Assembly (NCBI GenBank): GCA_910574805.1
Contig: CAJTCV010000007.1
Span: forward strand, 162,294 to 226,293
Direction of reading: 5' to 3'
Length of the DNA: 64,000 nt
DNA from: Lachnospiraceae bacterium
GTDB taxonomy: Bacteria > Bacillota > Clostridia > Lachnospirales > Lachnospiraceae
The stretch's first letter is position 1. Each line of letters opens with the position of its first letter. This document shows, piece after piece, positions 33,518 to 42,542 of this stretch. The translations under genes and the position numbers were made by a program. The notes below the pieces were generated by a model, which ran no database searches, was not told the DNA's origin, and saw only the letters and a program-made list of their open reading frames with translations.

Positions 33518-34762
33518 TTGAAAAAATATGCAGAGTTATGCATGGGAAGGGTATGGCTTCTGACCAGATGGCTGTTCCTGGCCGGAATGACCGGTCTGGT
33601 TGTTGGCGTTCTGGGAGGGCTGTTTGGAAGGAGCATCACGGCGGTGACTGATTATCGGGGAAGTCATCCGTGGATGCTGTATCTGCTTCCTGTGGCCGGA
33701 CTTGTGATTGTGGGCATGTATAAAATGGATCCATATAAGACAGGGACGAACCGGGTGCTGGAGGGCATACAGACCGGAGCCTATATTCCGCTGCGCATGG
33801 CGCCTCTGATCGTGGGTTCCACGGTTCTGACCCATGCGTTCGGCGGCTCGGCAGGCCGGGAAGGTGCGGCGCTCCAGCTGGGCGGCAGTATCTCCGGGAC
33901 GATTGGAAAATGGCTGAAGCTGGGTGAATACGACCATCGGATCATGATCATGTCCGGAATGAGCGCCGGATTCTCCGCACTGTTCGGGACACCTCTGACG
34001 GCGACGGTTTTCGCCATGGAGGTGACCAATGTGGGCATTATGCAGTATGCGGCGCTGGTTCCCTGCTGTGTGGCGTCTCTGGTAGCGAAGGAGGTGGCAG
34101 AACTGGTGGGGGCTCATGGAGAGCACTTTACACTTCCATCAGTAGCAGCATTTGACTGGAAAAATGTGATCCTGGTTATTATACTGGCACTTTGCTGTGC
34201 GGGAGTCAGTATCCTGTTCTGTACGGTTCTGCATTATATGGAACATATTTATAAAAAATGGATTCCAAACGAATGGCTTAGAGTAGCAGCCGGCGGATGT
34301 CTGGTAATTCTTATGGCGAAACTTCTGGGAACAACAGACTATCTGGGGGCAGGAATGCCGGTGATCGAGCTTGCCATGGAAGGAAAGGTCGTTGCAGCAG
34401 CATTTCTTTTAAAAATTGTGTTTACCGGGGTGTCTCTTGGGAGCGGTTTCCGGGGAGGCGAGATTGTTCCATCTCTTTTTGTAGGCGCCACATTCGGATG
34501 CCTGTTCGGACAGGTGACGGGGATGCCTCCGTCGCTGGCGGCGGCATGCGGTATGGCGTCGGTTTTCTGCGGGGTGACCAACTGCCCGATCTCATCGCTG
34601 CTTCTGAGCTTTGAACTGTTCGGATTCGGAGATATGTCATTTTTCCTGCTGTCTGTGGGGATCGCTTATCTGGAGTCAGGATATTATGGATTATACCACA
34701 GTCAGAAGATTCTGTATTCCAAGACGAACCTGCAGTTTATTGATACACATACAAAGGAGTAG
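33518..34762 (+). CDS. ClC-family chloride channel or antiporter
   Basis: 414 residues, about ten membrane helices, no cytoplasmic CBS domains. The anion-binding motifs are GGSAGREGAALQLGGSI (the GREGP-type loop with Ala in place of Pro) and GMSAGFSALFGTPLTATVFAMEV, followed by FRGGEIVPSLFVGATFG. The external-gate Glu of GREG is present. The start is TTG 33518 with AAGGGAG 9 nt upstream. It probably moves chloride or fluoride across the membrane; the transport mode cannot be told. The PARG-type gene follows 23 nt downstream, probably cotranscribed. Confidence 0.88.
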   Translation: MKKYAELCMGRVWLLTRWLFLAGMTGLVVGVLGGLFGRSITAVTDYRGSHPWMLYLLPVAGLVIVGMYKMDPYKTGTNRVLEGIQTGAYIPLRMAPLIVGSTVLTHAFGGSAGREGAALQLGGSISGTIGKWLKLGEYDHRIMIMSGMSAGFSALFGTPLTATVFAMEVTNVGIMQYAALVPCCVASLVAKEVAELVGAHGEHFTLPSVAAFDWKNVILVIILALCCAGVSILFCTVLHYMEHIYKKWIPNEWLRVAAGGCLVILMAKLLGTTDYLGAGMPVIELAMEGKVVAAAFLLKIVFTGVSLGSGFRGGEIVPSLFVGATFGCLFGQVTGMPPSLAAACGMASVFCGVTNCPISSLLLSFELFGFGDMSFFLLSVGIAYLESGYYGLYHSQKILYSKTNLQFIDTHTKE

Positions 34763-34785
34763 CAGAAAGAAAGAGGAAAAGGTTT

Positions 34786-35610
34786 ATGGACAGAAAGGCA
34801 ACGGCCAGAGAGACGCTGGCCATTATGGACAGAGGTTCTTATGAAATAAATGGAATCCATGTGGATATCAGGGAGTGGCAGGCAGATTCTGTAAAAAGGA
34901 GTTTCCTGCTGACGCCGGAACAGGGAGAACAAATGCTGAAAGCATATGAGAAAGGTGCAAAAGCACAGAACCGAAAGACCGTTTTTACAACAGAGAACGG
35001 TTCTACAGTGGATGCAATCCTGCAGTTTGCTTCGGAAGGAAAGCCTGCGTCGGTTCTGAATTTTGCCAGCGCCAAAAATCCCGGAGGCGGATTCATCAAC
35101 GGGGCCATGGCACAGGAGGAGAGTCTGGCAGCCTCGAGCTGTCTGTATCAGACGCAGCTGGCTCATGAAGAATATTATGTGAAGAACCGGGCGTTCCGGT
35201 CCATGATGTACACGGATCATGCCATCTGGTCTCCGGATGTGGTGTTTTTCCGTGACGGAAGCTTCCGCCTGATGGAGAAGCCGGTGCGTGCGTCTGTGCT
35301 GACTCTTCCGGCAGTCAATATGGGACAGGTGATGCTGAAGGGAGAAGACGTGGCAGAAGCGGAAAAGGTCATGAGGCGGCGCATGGGCCTGTCTCTTGCC
35401 ATCTTTGCGGAGCAGGGATGTGAACATCTGATTCTGGGTGCTTATGGATGCGGCGTATTCCGGAATGATCCCGGGCAGATCGCCGGGTGGTGGAAAGAGC
35501 TTCTGGAGGGAGATTTTGCAGGGATATTTCGGACGGTGGTCTTTGCGGTTCTGGACCGGTCGGCCGGAGGAGCGTGCATCGGGGCATTCCGGAAAGTCTT
35601 CGGAGACTGA
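34786..35610 (+). CDS. Bacterial-type poly(ADP-ribose) glycohydrolase (TIGR02452 family)
   Basis: 274 residues. The catalytic signature of bacterial PARG is clear: NPGGGFINGAMAQEE, with the GGG loop at 100-102 and QEE at 110-112, in a macro-like fold; GAYGCGVFRNDP is the conserved C-terminal loop. These enzymes remove ADP-ribose polymers or related ADP-ribosyl groups in the cytosol. GAGGAAAAGG precedes the ATG. No partner ADP-ribosyltransferase is seen nearby, so the cellular substrate is open. It is downstream of the ClC gene on the same strand. Confidence 0.87.
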   Translation: MDRKATARETLAIMDRGSYEINGIHVDIREWQADSVKRSFLLTPEQGEQMLKAYEKGAKAQNRKTVFTTENGSTVDAILQFASEGKPASVLNFASAKNPGGGFINGAMAQEESLAASSCLYQTQLAHEEYYVKNRAFRSMMYTDHAIWSPDVVFFRDGSFRLMEKPVRASVLTLPAVNMGQVMLKGEDVAEAEKVMRRRMGLSLAIFAEQGCEHLILGAYGCGVFRNDPGQIAGWWKELLEGDFAGIFRTVVFAVLDRSAGGACIGAFRKVFGD

Positions 35611-35753
35611 TTGTCCAGGGTGAAAAGCAGAGGGTGATACGTTCTGCCTCCAGAAAGAGCGCCACAGGGAATGGGATTCATTGACTGCCGCCCGGATGAG
35701 CCACTTGCGGAGATGAGAAAATATAAATATCTGTTTATATGACGGGACCTGCG

Positions 35754-35786
35754 GGGCCGGCGAACCATAAGATTCACCGGCCCTTT
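35754..35786. terminator. Hairpin terminator between convergent genes
   Basis: GGGCCGG (35754-35760) pairs with CCGGCCC (35777-35783), extended inward by GAA/TTC across a mismatch; TTT follows on the plus strand. It separates the PARG gene from the convergent DUF4367-type gene. Confidence 0.6.
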
Positions 35787-35821
35787 GAGCCTCATCTTTG
35801 GAAGGCTTCCGGCCAGCAGAT

Positions 35822-37246
35822 TTACTGCCGGATCTTCACGTATCCTGCCTTCAGGGAAGAATCGCTGAATTCATAACAGCTGCCGCCGCAGGTGTCAAGG
35901 CAAAGATACAGCTCCGGGAGCGTTTCTTCTGTCGCGATCCATGCCATGTGTACCGTCGCGGTCTCGCCGGGTTTGAGAGAGGCGATATAGTTTTTGTTGT
36001 CTGCTCCTTCATGGACATCATAGTAGAGCATTTCCCGGAAAGCGGATAATCCGTGGTTGACGGCCCGGTCCCATTCCCCGTTGCCGGAAGGCGTCTCTTC
36101 TGACACGATCTGCATCTGCCCGTCCGCTTCCCTGATCTGTACCAGAGAGCCGAAGAACAGGACATCAGTCAGCTCCGCGCTGCCGGTGTTGGTGTATTCC
36201 ACGGTGGCATAGACCAGCTTCTGCGGCACCTGTCTGGAGCTCACTTCCTCACTGAGAGAATCCTTATCCCCTTCTTTGATATACTGAATCGTTGCCGGGA
36301 GCAGCTTTCCGTCGGCCCCTGTTTCGTCCCTCAGATCCTGATCCACCATAGAGGGGGGCAGCAGGCTGATATCGTCTGCGATTTTCACATCTGCAACCTT
36401 TGCTTCAAGGCCCTGATCATCCATGGGAAATGAATCGCCGGTCATGTGCAGATGCTCCCACAGCTTATCTCCGGAGATGGAAGTTATGACTTCGATACCG
36501 TCTCCTTCTGTAAGCTGTCCGTCGTTTTCCTGCCAGCTGCTCCAGTTCTGGGCAACGATAATGTCATCGCCCGCCGTCTCGTCTGTGGGAATCAGTTTTA
36601 CGCTTTCTGCGATTTTTAAAGCTTCTTCTTTGCTGACGTCAGACGCCGCGTACATTTCCATCACATAATGGACATCTGTGTACGCCACATAGATCCGCTG
36701 GTGGAAGGTGATGTCATCTTCATACAGATCCGGATATTCCAGGTAGACGCCCGGATATCCGCCGGCGGTGAACTCTTCGCTGGAAAGTACGTCTCCATGC
36801 TGGACTTCAAATGCGTCGTCTCCGGTATCCATCCGGAAAAATGCCATGGACACGCCGCCCTGGTGCAGGGTGTCTTCAAAGCTGTATTTTCCAAGGTCGG
36901 TCTGGACCATGCCCTGGGGCAGATAGCCTACTTCCAGCCGGACGCTGGGGATGTCGGCAGGATCCGGAGCGGTACTGCCGGTATGTTCCTGTTCTGTGAG
37001 ATCAATGCTGACCCCGTGTTCGCCGGTCTTCTGAAGCTGCATCCGGTAGAGGCTTACACCGGCAAATACGGTGGCTCCGCACAGCATGGCGGCGGCAAGG
37101 GATGCGGCCAGTGTTCTGCGCACAGTTCTTTTGCCTCTGCGTCCGTGTGTCTCTGCTTTTATCTGTTTATCGACTTCGTTTCGGATCATCGCTCTTATCT
37201 CCCCGGGCATCTCCGGAAAATCATGTTTCAAGTTTTCATATCCCAT
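35822..37246 (-). CDS. Membrane protein with DUF4367-like domain, probable sigma-factor partner
   Basis: 474 residues: a cytoplasmic N-terminus (1-45, with EIRAMIRNEVDKQIKAE), one membrane helix (about 46-66) and a large outside region. The first outside part (about 105-220) reads VGYLPQGMVQTDLGKYSFED and YPGVYLEYPD, resembling DUF4367 repeats found in ECF-linked proteins; the second (about 235-474) is a beta-rich domain of unknown type. It lies 29 nt downstream of an ECF sigma gene, and GGAGGACCG precedes the ATG. The anti-sigma or sensor role is inferred. Confidence 0.65.
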   Translation of the reverse strand: MGYENLKHDFPEMPGEIRAMIRNEVDKQIKAETHGRRGKRTVRRTLAASLAAAMLCGATVFAGVSLYRMQLQKTGEHGVSIDLTEQEHTGSTAPDPADIPSVRLEVGYLPQGMVQTDLGKYSFEDTLHQGGVSMAFFRMDTGDDAFEVQHGDVLSSEEFTAGGYPGVYLEYPDLYEDDITFHQRIYVAYTDVHYVMEMYAASDVSKEEALKIAESVKLIPTDETAGDDIIVAQNWSSWQENDGQLTEGDGIEVITSISGDKLWEHLHMTGDSFPMDDQGLEAKVADVKIADDISLLPPSMVDQDLRDETGADGKLLPATIQYIKEGDKDSLSEEVSSRQVPQKLVYATVEYTNTGSAELTDVLFFGSLVQIREADGQMQIVSEETPSGNGEWDRAVNHGLSAFREMLYYDVHEGADNKNYIASLKPGETATVHMAWIATEETLPELYLCLDTCGGSCYEFSDSSLKAGYVKIRQ

Positions 37247-37275
37247 AATCGGTCCTCCATTTTTAACGGCCTGTC

Positions 37276-37749
37276 TTAAGTTGCTGCCTGTTCCAGCTCT
37301 CTGCGCATTCTGGTCCTTGCCCGGGAGAGGCGGTTTTTGACGGTGCTTTCCGTGACCTTCAGGATCGCGGCGGTCTCTTTTACACTGTATCCCTCCAGAT
37401 AGTAGAGGATGATGCAGATCCGGATATCCGGCGGGAGCCGCCGGACAGCCTCATACAGATCGCTGTAGTCCTCTGTCTCCTGACAGGTCTCCGGATCCTG
37501 ATATTCTTCCAGTGATATGAGCCTTTTTTCTCTGCGCATGAGAGTATAGCATTCGTTGATCAGGATCCTTACGAGCCAGGTCTTTGCGAAGGAATCCTGC
37601 CGCAGAGTATGCAGGTTTGTAAATGCCTTTACGATGGCTTCCTGTATCGCATCCGCACAGTCGGCGTCACTGACGAGCAGTGACTTTGCCACATGGTACA
37701 GGGTATTCTCAGATGCAATAATCAGTTGCCCCAACTGTTCTTTTTTCAT
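37276..37749 (-). CDS. ECF RNA polymerase sigma factor
   Basis: 157 residues from ATG 37749, which has AGAAAGGAC upstream; the longer frame is not supported. Region 2: ASENTLYHVAKSLLVSDADCADAIQEAIVKAF; region 4: RRLPPDIRICIILYYLEGYSVKETAAILKVTESTVKNRLSRARTRM. It forms an operon with the DUF4367-type membrane protein. Third ECF sigma factor within 9 kb. A TATAAT-like box lies about 80 nt upstream on the minus strand, without a good -35. Confidence 0.9.
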   Translation of the reverse strand: MKKEQLGQLIIASENTLYHVAKSLLVSDADCADAIQEAIVKAFTNLHTLRQDSFAKTWLVRILINECYTLMRREKRLISLEEYQDPETCQETEDYSDLYEAVRRLPPDIRICIILYYLEGYSVKETAAILKVTESTVKNRLSRARTRMRRELEQAAT

Positions 37750-37875
37750 AATGTCCTTTCTGCCGGCCGGTTTTTTGTACTTACACTGATTAGATGTATG
37801 GGAACCGGAAATGGTCTCAGGTATATTATAAAACTTTTCAGAAAGCACAGAACAGAGAAAATTTTCCCGCGCTTC

Positions 37876-37904
37876 TTGTAAAAGGAGGTACAATCGTATA
37901 TAAT
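37876..37904 (+). promoter_or_regulatory. gltX promoter
   Basis: TTGTAA (37876-37881), a 17-nt spacer and a perfect TATAAT (37899-37904). Confidence 0.7.
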
Positions 37905-37944
37905 CGGAGTATTACAGGAAAAGCAATTGAGGAGATTATGAATT

Positions 37945-39393
37945 ATGGGAAAAGTACGTACAAGATTTGCGCCGAGTCCCACCGGGCGGATGCATGTGGG
38001 AAATCTGAGAACGGCGCTGTATGCATATCTGATTGCAAAGCATGAGGGCGGAGATTTTCTGTTGCGCATCGAGGATACGGACCAGGAGCGTCTGGTGGAA
38101 GGCGCGGTGGACATTATTTACCGCACCCTTGCGAAGACCGGGCTTGTCCATGACGAGGGGCCGGACAAGGACGGGGGTGTGGGGCCCTATGTACAGAGCG
38201 AGCGTCAGGCGTCCGGCATTTATCTGGAGTATGCGAAGAAGCTTATTGAGAAGGGAGAGGCCTATTACTGCTTCTGCGACAGGGAGCGGCTGGAGAGTCT
38301 GAAGCAGGAGGTGGCAGGCAAGGAGATCAGCATCTACGACAAGCACTGTCTGCAGCTTTCCAGAGAGGAAGTGGAGGAGAAGCTTTCGGAAGGCGTGCCC
38401 TATGTGATCCGTCAGAACAATCCCCAGACTGGTACGACCACCTTTCATGATGAGATTTATGGAGACATTACGGTGGATAATGCAGAGCTTGACGATATGA
38501 TCCTGATCAAATCCGACGGGTATCCCACCTATAATTTTGCCAACGTGGTGGACGACCATCTCATGGGCATCACTCATGTGGTGCGGGGAAATGAATATCT
38601 GTCTTCCTCCCCCAAATATAATCGCCTCTACGAAGCCTTCGACTGGGAGGTACCGGTGTATGTACACTGTCCGCTGATCACCGATGAGACGCATAAAAAG
38701 CTGAGCAAGCGGTGCGGACATTCTTCCTACGAGGATCTGATCGAGCAGGGATTTCTCACGGAAGCTGTAGTGAATTTTGTGGCGCTCCTTGGCTGGTCGC
38801 CGGAGGACAATCAGGAGATTGCGTCTCTTTCGGAGCTGGTGGAAAAATTTGACTATCGTCATATGAGCAAGTCTCCGGCCGTCTTTGACTATGGCAAATT
38901 AAAATGGATGAACGGCGAATATATCAAGGCCATGGATTTTGAGGCGTTCTATGAGAAAGCCCTTCCCATAATGAAGGAGGTCATCACCAGGGACTGTGAT
39001 TTTCGGAAGATCGCGCAGATGGTGAAGACCCGGATCGAGGTGTTCCCGGATATCAGGGATCACATTGATTTCTTTGAGGCAGTGCCGGAATATGATGTAT
39101 CCATGTACACTCACAAGAAGATGAAAACGAATGGGGAGACGAGTCTTGCGGTTCTGAAAGAGGTGCTGCCGCTTCTGGAGGCGCAGGAAGATTACAGTAA
39201 TGACGCCCTGTATGCGATGCTCAGTGCTTATGTGGCGGAAAAGGGATACAAGAACGGATACGTCATGTGGCCCATCCGCACGGCAGCATCCGGCAAACAG
39301 ATGACACCCTGCGGCGCGACGGAGATTCTGGAGATTCTGGGTAAGGAAGAATCCATCTCCCGCATCCGGAAAGCAATTGAAAAATTAAGCTGA
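37945..39393 (+). CDS. gltX: Glutamyl-tRNA synthetase
   Basis: 482 residues, the usual length. Class I signature [19 protein letters not shown] (HVGN at 17-20) and KLSKR (252-256) in place of KMSKS. It attaches glutamate to tRNA-Glu, and in many Clostridia also to tRNA-Gln for later amidation by GatCAB; discrimination cannot be judged by eye. GAGGAG lies upstream of the ATG. The UvrD-like helicase gene follows after 9 nt. Confidence 0.95.
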   Translation: MGKVRTRFAPSPTGRMHVGNLRTALYAYLIAKHEGGDFLLRIEDTDQERLVEGAVDIIYRTLAKTGLVHDEGPDKDGGVGPYVQSERQASGIYLEYAKKLIEKGEAYYCFCDRERLESLKQEVAGKEISIYDKHCLQLSREEVEEKLSEGVPYVIRQNNPQTGTTTFHDEIYGDITVDNAELDDMILIKSDGYPTYNFANVVDDHLMGITHVVRGNEYLSSSPKYNRLYEAFDWEVPVYVHCPLITDETHKKLSKRCGHSSYEDLIEQGFLTEAVVNFVALLGWSPEDNQEIASLSELVEKFDYRHMSKSPAVFDYGKLKWMNGEYIKAMDFEAFYEKALPIMKEVITRDCDFRKIAQMVKTRIEVFPDIRDHIDFFEAVPEYDVSMYTHKKMKTNGETSLAVLKEVLPLLEAQEDYSNDALYAMLSAYVAEKGYKNGYVMWPIRTAASGKQMTPCGATEILEILGKEESISRIRKAIEKLS

Positions 39394-39402
39394 TCTTATA
39401 TT

Positions 39403-41397
39403 ATGAGTTCTTTTACTAAATCACAGAGCATGGCGGTCCGTCATCAGGACGGACCGCTGATGGTCCTCGCAGGCCCGGGTTCGGGCAAGACTACCGTTGT
39501 CACAAAAAGAGTACAGTATATGGTGCAGGAATACGGCATCCCGGCCGCTTCCATACTGGTCATCACGTTTACAAAGGCGGCGGCCACGGAGATGAAGGAA
39601 CGTTTTCTGCGTCTGATGAAGGAACCGCATACGAATGTTTCCTTTGGGACCTTTCACGCGGTCTTTTTCAGTATCCTGAAGCTCGCCTACGGCTTTACGG
39701 CAGGGAATATTCTGCGGGAAGAGGTCCGGTATCAGTATCTGAAGGAGACGGTGGACCGCCTGCGGCTGGAGGTGGACGACGAGAGCGAATTTCTGTCGGG
39801 AATCTCGGCGGAAATCAGCCTTCTGAAGAATGAACGCATTTCGCTGGAGCATTATTTTTCCAAAAACTGTTCCGAAGAGATCTTTCGGACGATCTATACC
39901 GAATATGAAGAGAAAAAGAGGCGGGCGAGGCTCATCGATTTTGATGACATGCTGTTGTACACCTGGGAGCTCCTGACGAAACGGCCGGATATCCTGTCCG
40001 CCTGGCAGAAGAAATTCCGCTATATTCTGGTGGATGAATTTCAGGATATCAACCAGCTTCAATATGATATTTTAAAGCTTCTGGCGGCGCCGGAGGACAA
40101 TCTTTTTATTGTGGGGGACGACGACCAGAGCATCTACCGGTTCCGGGGAGCGAAGCCGGAGATCATGCTGAATTTTCAGAAGGATTATCCGTCCGCGGGA
40201 CAGGTCATTTTAAATGACAATTTCCGTTCCACCAGGCAGATCGTGGAAGCGGCGGGCAGAGTCATCTGCTGCAATCAGATGCGGTTTTCCAAGGATATCC
40301 AGGCCCGGGGCGGCGAGGGAAGTCCGGTGCGGGTGCTGGAATTTCCGGACCAGCAGCAGGAGTGTATCTATATTCTGAGGGAGCTGCAGCGGTATCGGGA
40401 GCAGGGAAGAGTCTGGTCCGACACGGCAGTGATCTACCGGACCAACACACAGCCGAGAGTTTTGCTGCAGAAACTGATGGAATTCAATATTCCGTTCCGG
40501 GTGCGGGATCAGATGCCCAATCTCTTCGAGCACTGGATCGCCGGGAATCTCTTCTGCTATATCCGGCTGGCCATGGGTTCCAGGCAGAGGAAGGACCTGC
40601 TGCCCATCCTGAACCGTCCCAAACGTTATATGAACCGGGAGTGTCTGGATGATGAGATCATTTCCTGGGAGCATATGCTGACTTATTATCAGGACAAGGG
40701 CTATGTATGCGACCGGATCGAGAAGCTTCAGTATGACCTGAAGATGCTGGAGCGGATGGGTCCTTTTGCGGCTGTCAGTTATATCCGTCATGTGATCGGA
40801 TATGACGATTATCTGCGGGAATATGCGCAGTTTCGGCGTATGAAGGACGAGGAGCTGTTTGAGGTCCTGGGAGAGCTGGAGGAGAGCGCCAGGTCCTGCA
40901 GGACTTATGAGGAATGGTTTGCGTATGTGGACCGGTACAAAGAAGAGATGGAGCAGATGCGCCGCCGCCAGCAGGAGGTAAAGGACGGGGTGCAGCTGAC
41001 TACCATGCACAGCAGCAAGGGGCTGGAATATGAACAGGTGTTTATACTGGATGCGGCAGAAGGGATTACCCCATACAAAAAGGCAGTGCTGGACGCGGAT
41101 CTGGAGGAAGAAAGACGAATGTTTTATGTGGCCATGACCCGGGCAAAGAAGGAGCTGACCATCTGTCTTGCGAAAAAACAGGGCAGTCATGAGCTGGCGC
41201 CCTCCCGGTTCCTTCAGGAACTGCGCGCGGCGCCGCCGGGCGTGGGAGAGAGGAAGCCGGTGCGAAGTCCGGGCCCGGCATCTGACAGGAGCTCCGGTCC
41301 GGACAGCCGATCCGGACGGTCCGGGTCCGGCAGAAGAGTCAACCCCCTGGAAAAAGAGATGGAACGGATCAGAATGAACAGGAGAAGAGGATCATGA
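39403..41397 (+). CDS. UvrD/PcrA-family ATP-dependent DNA helicase
   Basis: 664 residues, superfamily 1A helicase. Motif I AGPGSGKT (23-30), motif Ia ITFTKAAATEMKERF, motif II ILVDEFQDIN, motif III VGDDDQSIYRFRGA, motif V TTMHSSKGLEYEQVFI and motif VI FYVAMTRAKKEL are all present. It unwinds DNA 3' to 5' during repair. It is shorter than UvrD/PcrA proper (about 720-750), and the C-terminal tail is a low-complexity Ser/Arg/Gly/Pro stretch (about 615-645) where PcrA has a Tudor-like domain. No strong ribosome binding site is visible, so translation may depend on gltX. The next gene overlaps by 4 nt. Confidence 0.9.
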   Translation: MSSFTKSQSMAVRHQDGPLMVLAGPGSGKTTVVTKRVQYMVQEYGIPAASILVITFTKAAATEMKERFLRLMKEPHTNVSFGTFHAVFFSILKLAYGFTAGNILREEVRYQYLKETVDRLRLEVDDESEFLSGISAEISLLKNERISLEHYFSKNCSEEIFRTIYTEYEEKKRRARLIDFDDMLLYTWELLTKRPDILSAWQKKFRYILVDEFQDINQLQYDILKLLAAPEDNLFIVGDDDQSIYRFRGAKPEIMLNFQKDYPSAGQVILNDNFRSTRQIVEAAGRVICCNQMRFSKDIQARGGEGSPVRVLEFPDQQQECIYILRELQRYREQGRVWSDTAVIYRTNTQPRVLLQKLMEFNIPFRVRDQMPNLFEHWIAGNLFCYIRLAMGSRQRKDLLPILNRPKRYMNRECLDDEIISWEHMLTYYQDKGYVCDRIEKLQYDLKMLERMGPFAAVSYIRHVIGYDDYLREYAQFRRMKDEELFEVLGELEESARSCRTYEEWFAYVDRYKEEMEQMRRRQQEVKDGVQLTTMHSSKGLEYEQVFILDAAEGITPYKKAVLDADLEEERRMFYVAMTRAKKELTICLAKKQGSHELAPSRFLQELRAAPPGVGERKPVRSPGPASDRSSGPDSRSGRSGSGRRVNPLEKEMERIRMNRRRGS

Positions 41398-42047
41398 CAG
41401 AACAGTATCAAACCGTCTATGAGGGCGGCACCGGGGAGATTGTGGAGAAAAAATCCCGGTTTATTGCAACAGTCCGTCCGGTGGAGACAGAAGAGGAAGC
41501 ACTTGCATTTATTGAGGAAATGAAGAAAAAGTACTGGGACGCCAGACACAACTGCTGGGCCTATGTGCTGGGGGAGCGGCAGGAGCTCCTGCGCTGCAGT
41601 GACGACGGGGAGCCGCCGCAGACGGCGGGCAGGCCTATGATGGATGTGCTCACCGGGGCAGGTCTCACCAACACGGCAGCGGTGGTGACCCGGTATTTTG
41701 GCGGAACCCTTCTGGGGACCGGCGGACTGGTGCGGGCCTATTCAGCTGCCGTTCAGGAAGGCCTGAAAAACAGCCGCATTATTACCAAATGCCGGGGCGT
41801 GCGTCTGAGCATCGGGACCGATTATAACGGGATCGGCAGGCTCCAGTATCTGTTCGGACAGAGACAGATCCCCATGATGGATACTGAATACACGGACAGA
41901 GTGCGCTTTGCGGTGCTGGTTCCGGTATCCCGGGTGCAGGAAATCACGAAAGCAGTGACGGAAGCCACCAGCGGGCAGGCGGTCATCACAGAAGACAGGG
42001 AGCTGTATTATGCCGTAGTGGATGGGACTTATCTGTGCTTTGACTGA
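41394..42047 (+). CDS. yigZ: YigZ/IMPACT family protein
   Basis: 217 residues with the two-domain YigZ layout. The N-terminal domain contains KKSRFIATVRPV, ARHNCWAYVLG, and CSDDGEPPQTAGRPMMDVL followed by VVTRYFGGTLLGTGGLVRAYS; the C-terminal domain is DUF1949-like (IGTDYNGIGRLQYLF). The family is linked to translation regulation (IMPACT in eukaryotes) without a fixed bacterial role. It overlaps the helicase gene (ATGA), with AGGAGAAGAGG upstream. Confidence 0.93.
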   Translation: MTEQYQTVYEGGTGEIVEKKSRFIATVRPVETEEEALAFIEEMKKKYWDARHNCWAYVLGERQELLRCSDDGEPPQTAGRPMMDVLTGAGLTNTAAVVTRYFGGTLLGTGGLVRAYSAAVQEGLKNSRIITKCRGVRLSIGTDYNGIGRLQYLFGQRQIPMMDTEYTDRVRFAVLVPVSRVQEITKAVTEATSGQAVITEDRELYYAVVDGTYLCFD

Positions 42048-42057
42048 CGGAGGTTCT

Positions 42058-42086
42058 TTTTCCGTAGATTCCTTCATAGGTATGAT
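42058..42086 (+). promoter_or_regulatory. Weak promoter candidate for the zinc-ribbon genes
   Basis: TATGAT at 42081-42086 with a T-rich -35 region 17 nt upstream; readthrough from yigZ is also possible. Confidence 0.3.
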
Positions 42087-42106
42087 TTATGAATGGGGGA
42101 ATCAGC

Positions 42107-42538
42107 ATGCCGTTTTTTGAAACGATTGAAAAAGGAATCACCAAAGCAAAGGATCTGGGGGAACTGAGCCGGCTGAACGGAGAGATCGCACTGAGGGAAA
42201 ATCACAGAAAAGAATGTTTTACTGCCCTGGGAGAAACATATTATGACGCCCTGAAGCAGGGTCTCACGCCGGACTGTTCGGTCCTGTATCAGGAGCTGGA
42301 GGCCGTCGATCAGGAACTGGAGCGGCTGCGGCGGGACGTTCAGAAGCTGCGGAAGGTTATGATCTGTCCCGGCTGCGGGGCGAAGCTTACCTGCTTTGGG
42401 GCCTTCTGCCCGGTCTGCGGAGCAGAACTGGTGAAAAGACATGTCTGTCCGAACTGCGGGGCGGCTCTGGACCCCGGAGCAAACTTCTGTGTCAACTGCG
42501 GAAACCGGATGGCGGAACCGGACAGCAGGGGGGAGTAG
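42107..42538 (+). CDS. Double zinc-ribbon protein
   Basis: 143 residues from ATG 42107, preceded by GGGGGAATC; the ATG at 42089 is less well placed. A coiled-coil half (about 1-85, ELSRLNGEIALREN and YQELEAVDQELERLRRDVQKL) is followed by zinc ribbons: CPGCGAKL/CPVCGAEL and CPNCGAAL/CVNCGNRM, eight cysteines in four CxxC pairs. No enzyme motif is seen. It is followed 4 nt later by another zinc-ribbon protein, so the two likely act together. Confidence 0.75.
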   Translation: MPFFETIEKGITKAKDLGELSRLNGEIALRENHRKECFTALGETYYDALKQGLTPDCSVLYQELEAVDQELERLRRDVQKLRKVMICPGCGAKLTCFGAFCPVCGAELVKRHVCPNCGAALDPGANFCVNCGNRMAEPDSRGE

Positions 42539-42542
42539 GGCG

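Noticed and set aside
41270..41345. Tandem repeat in the helicase tail
   Set aside because: The Ser/Gly/Pro-rich stretch is low complexity without a regular DNA unit.
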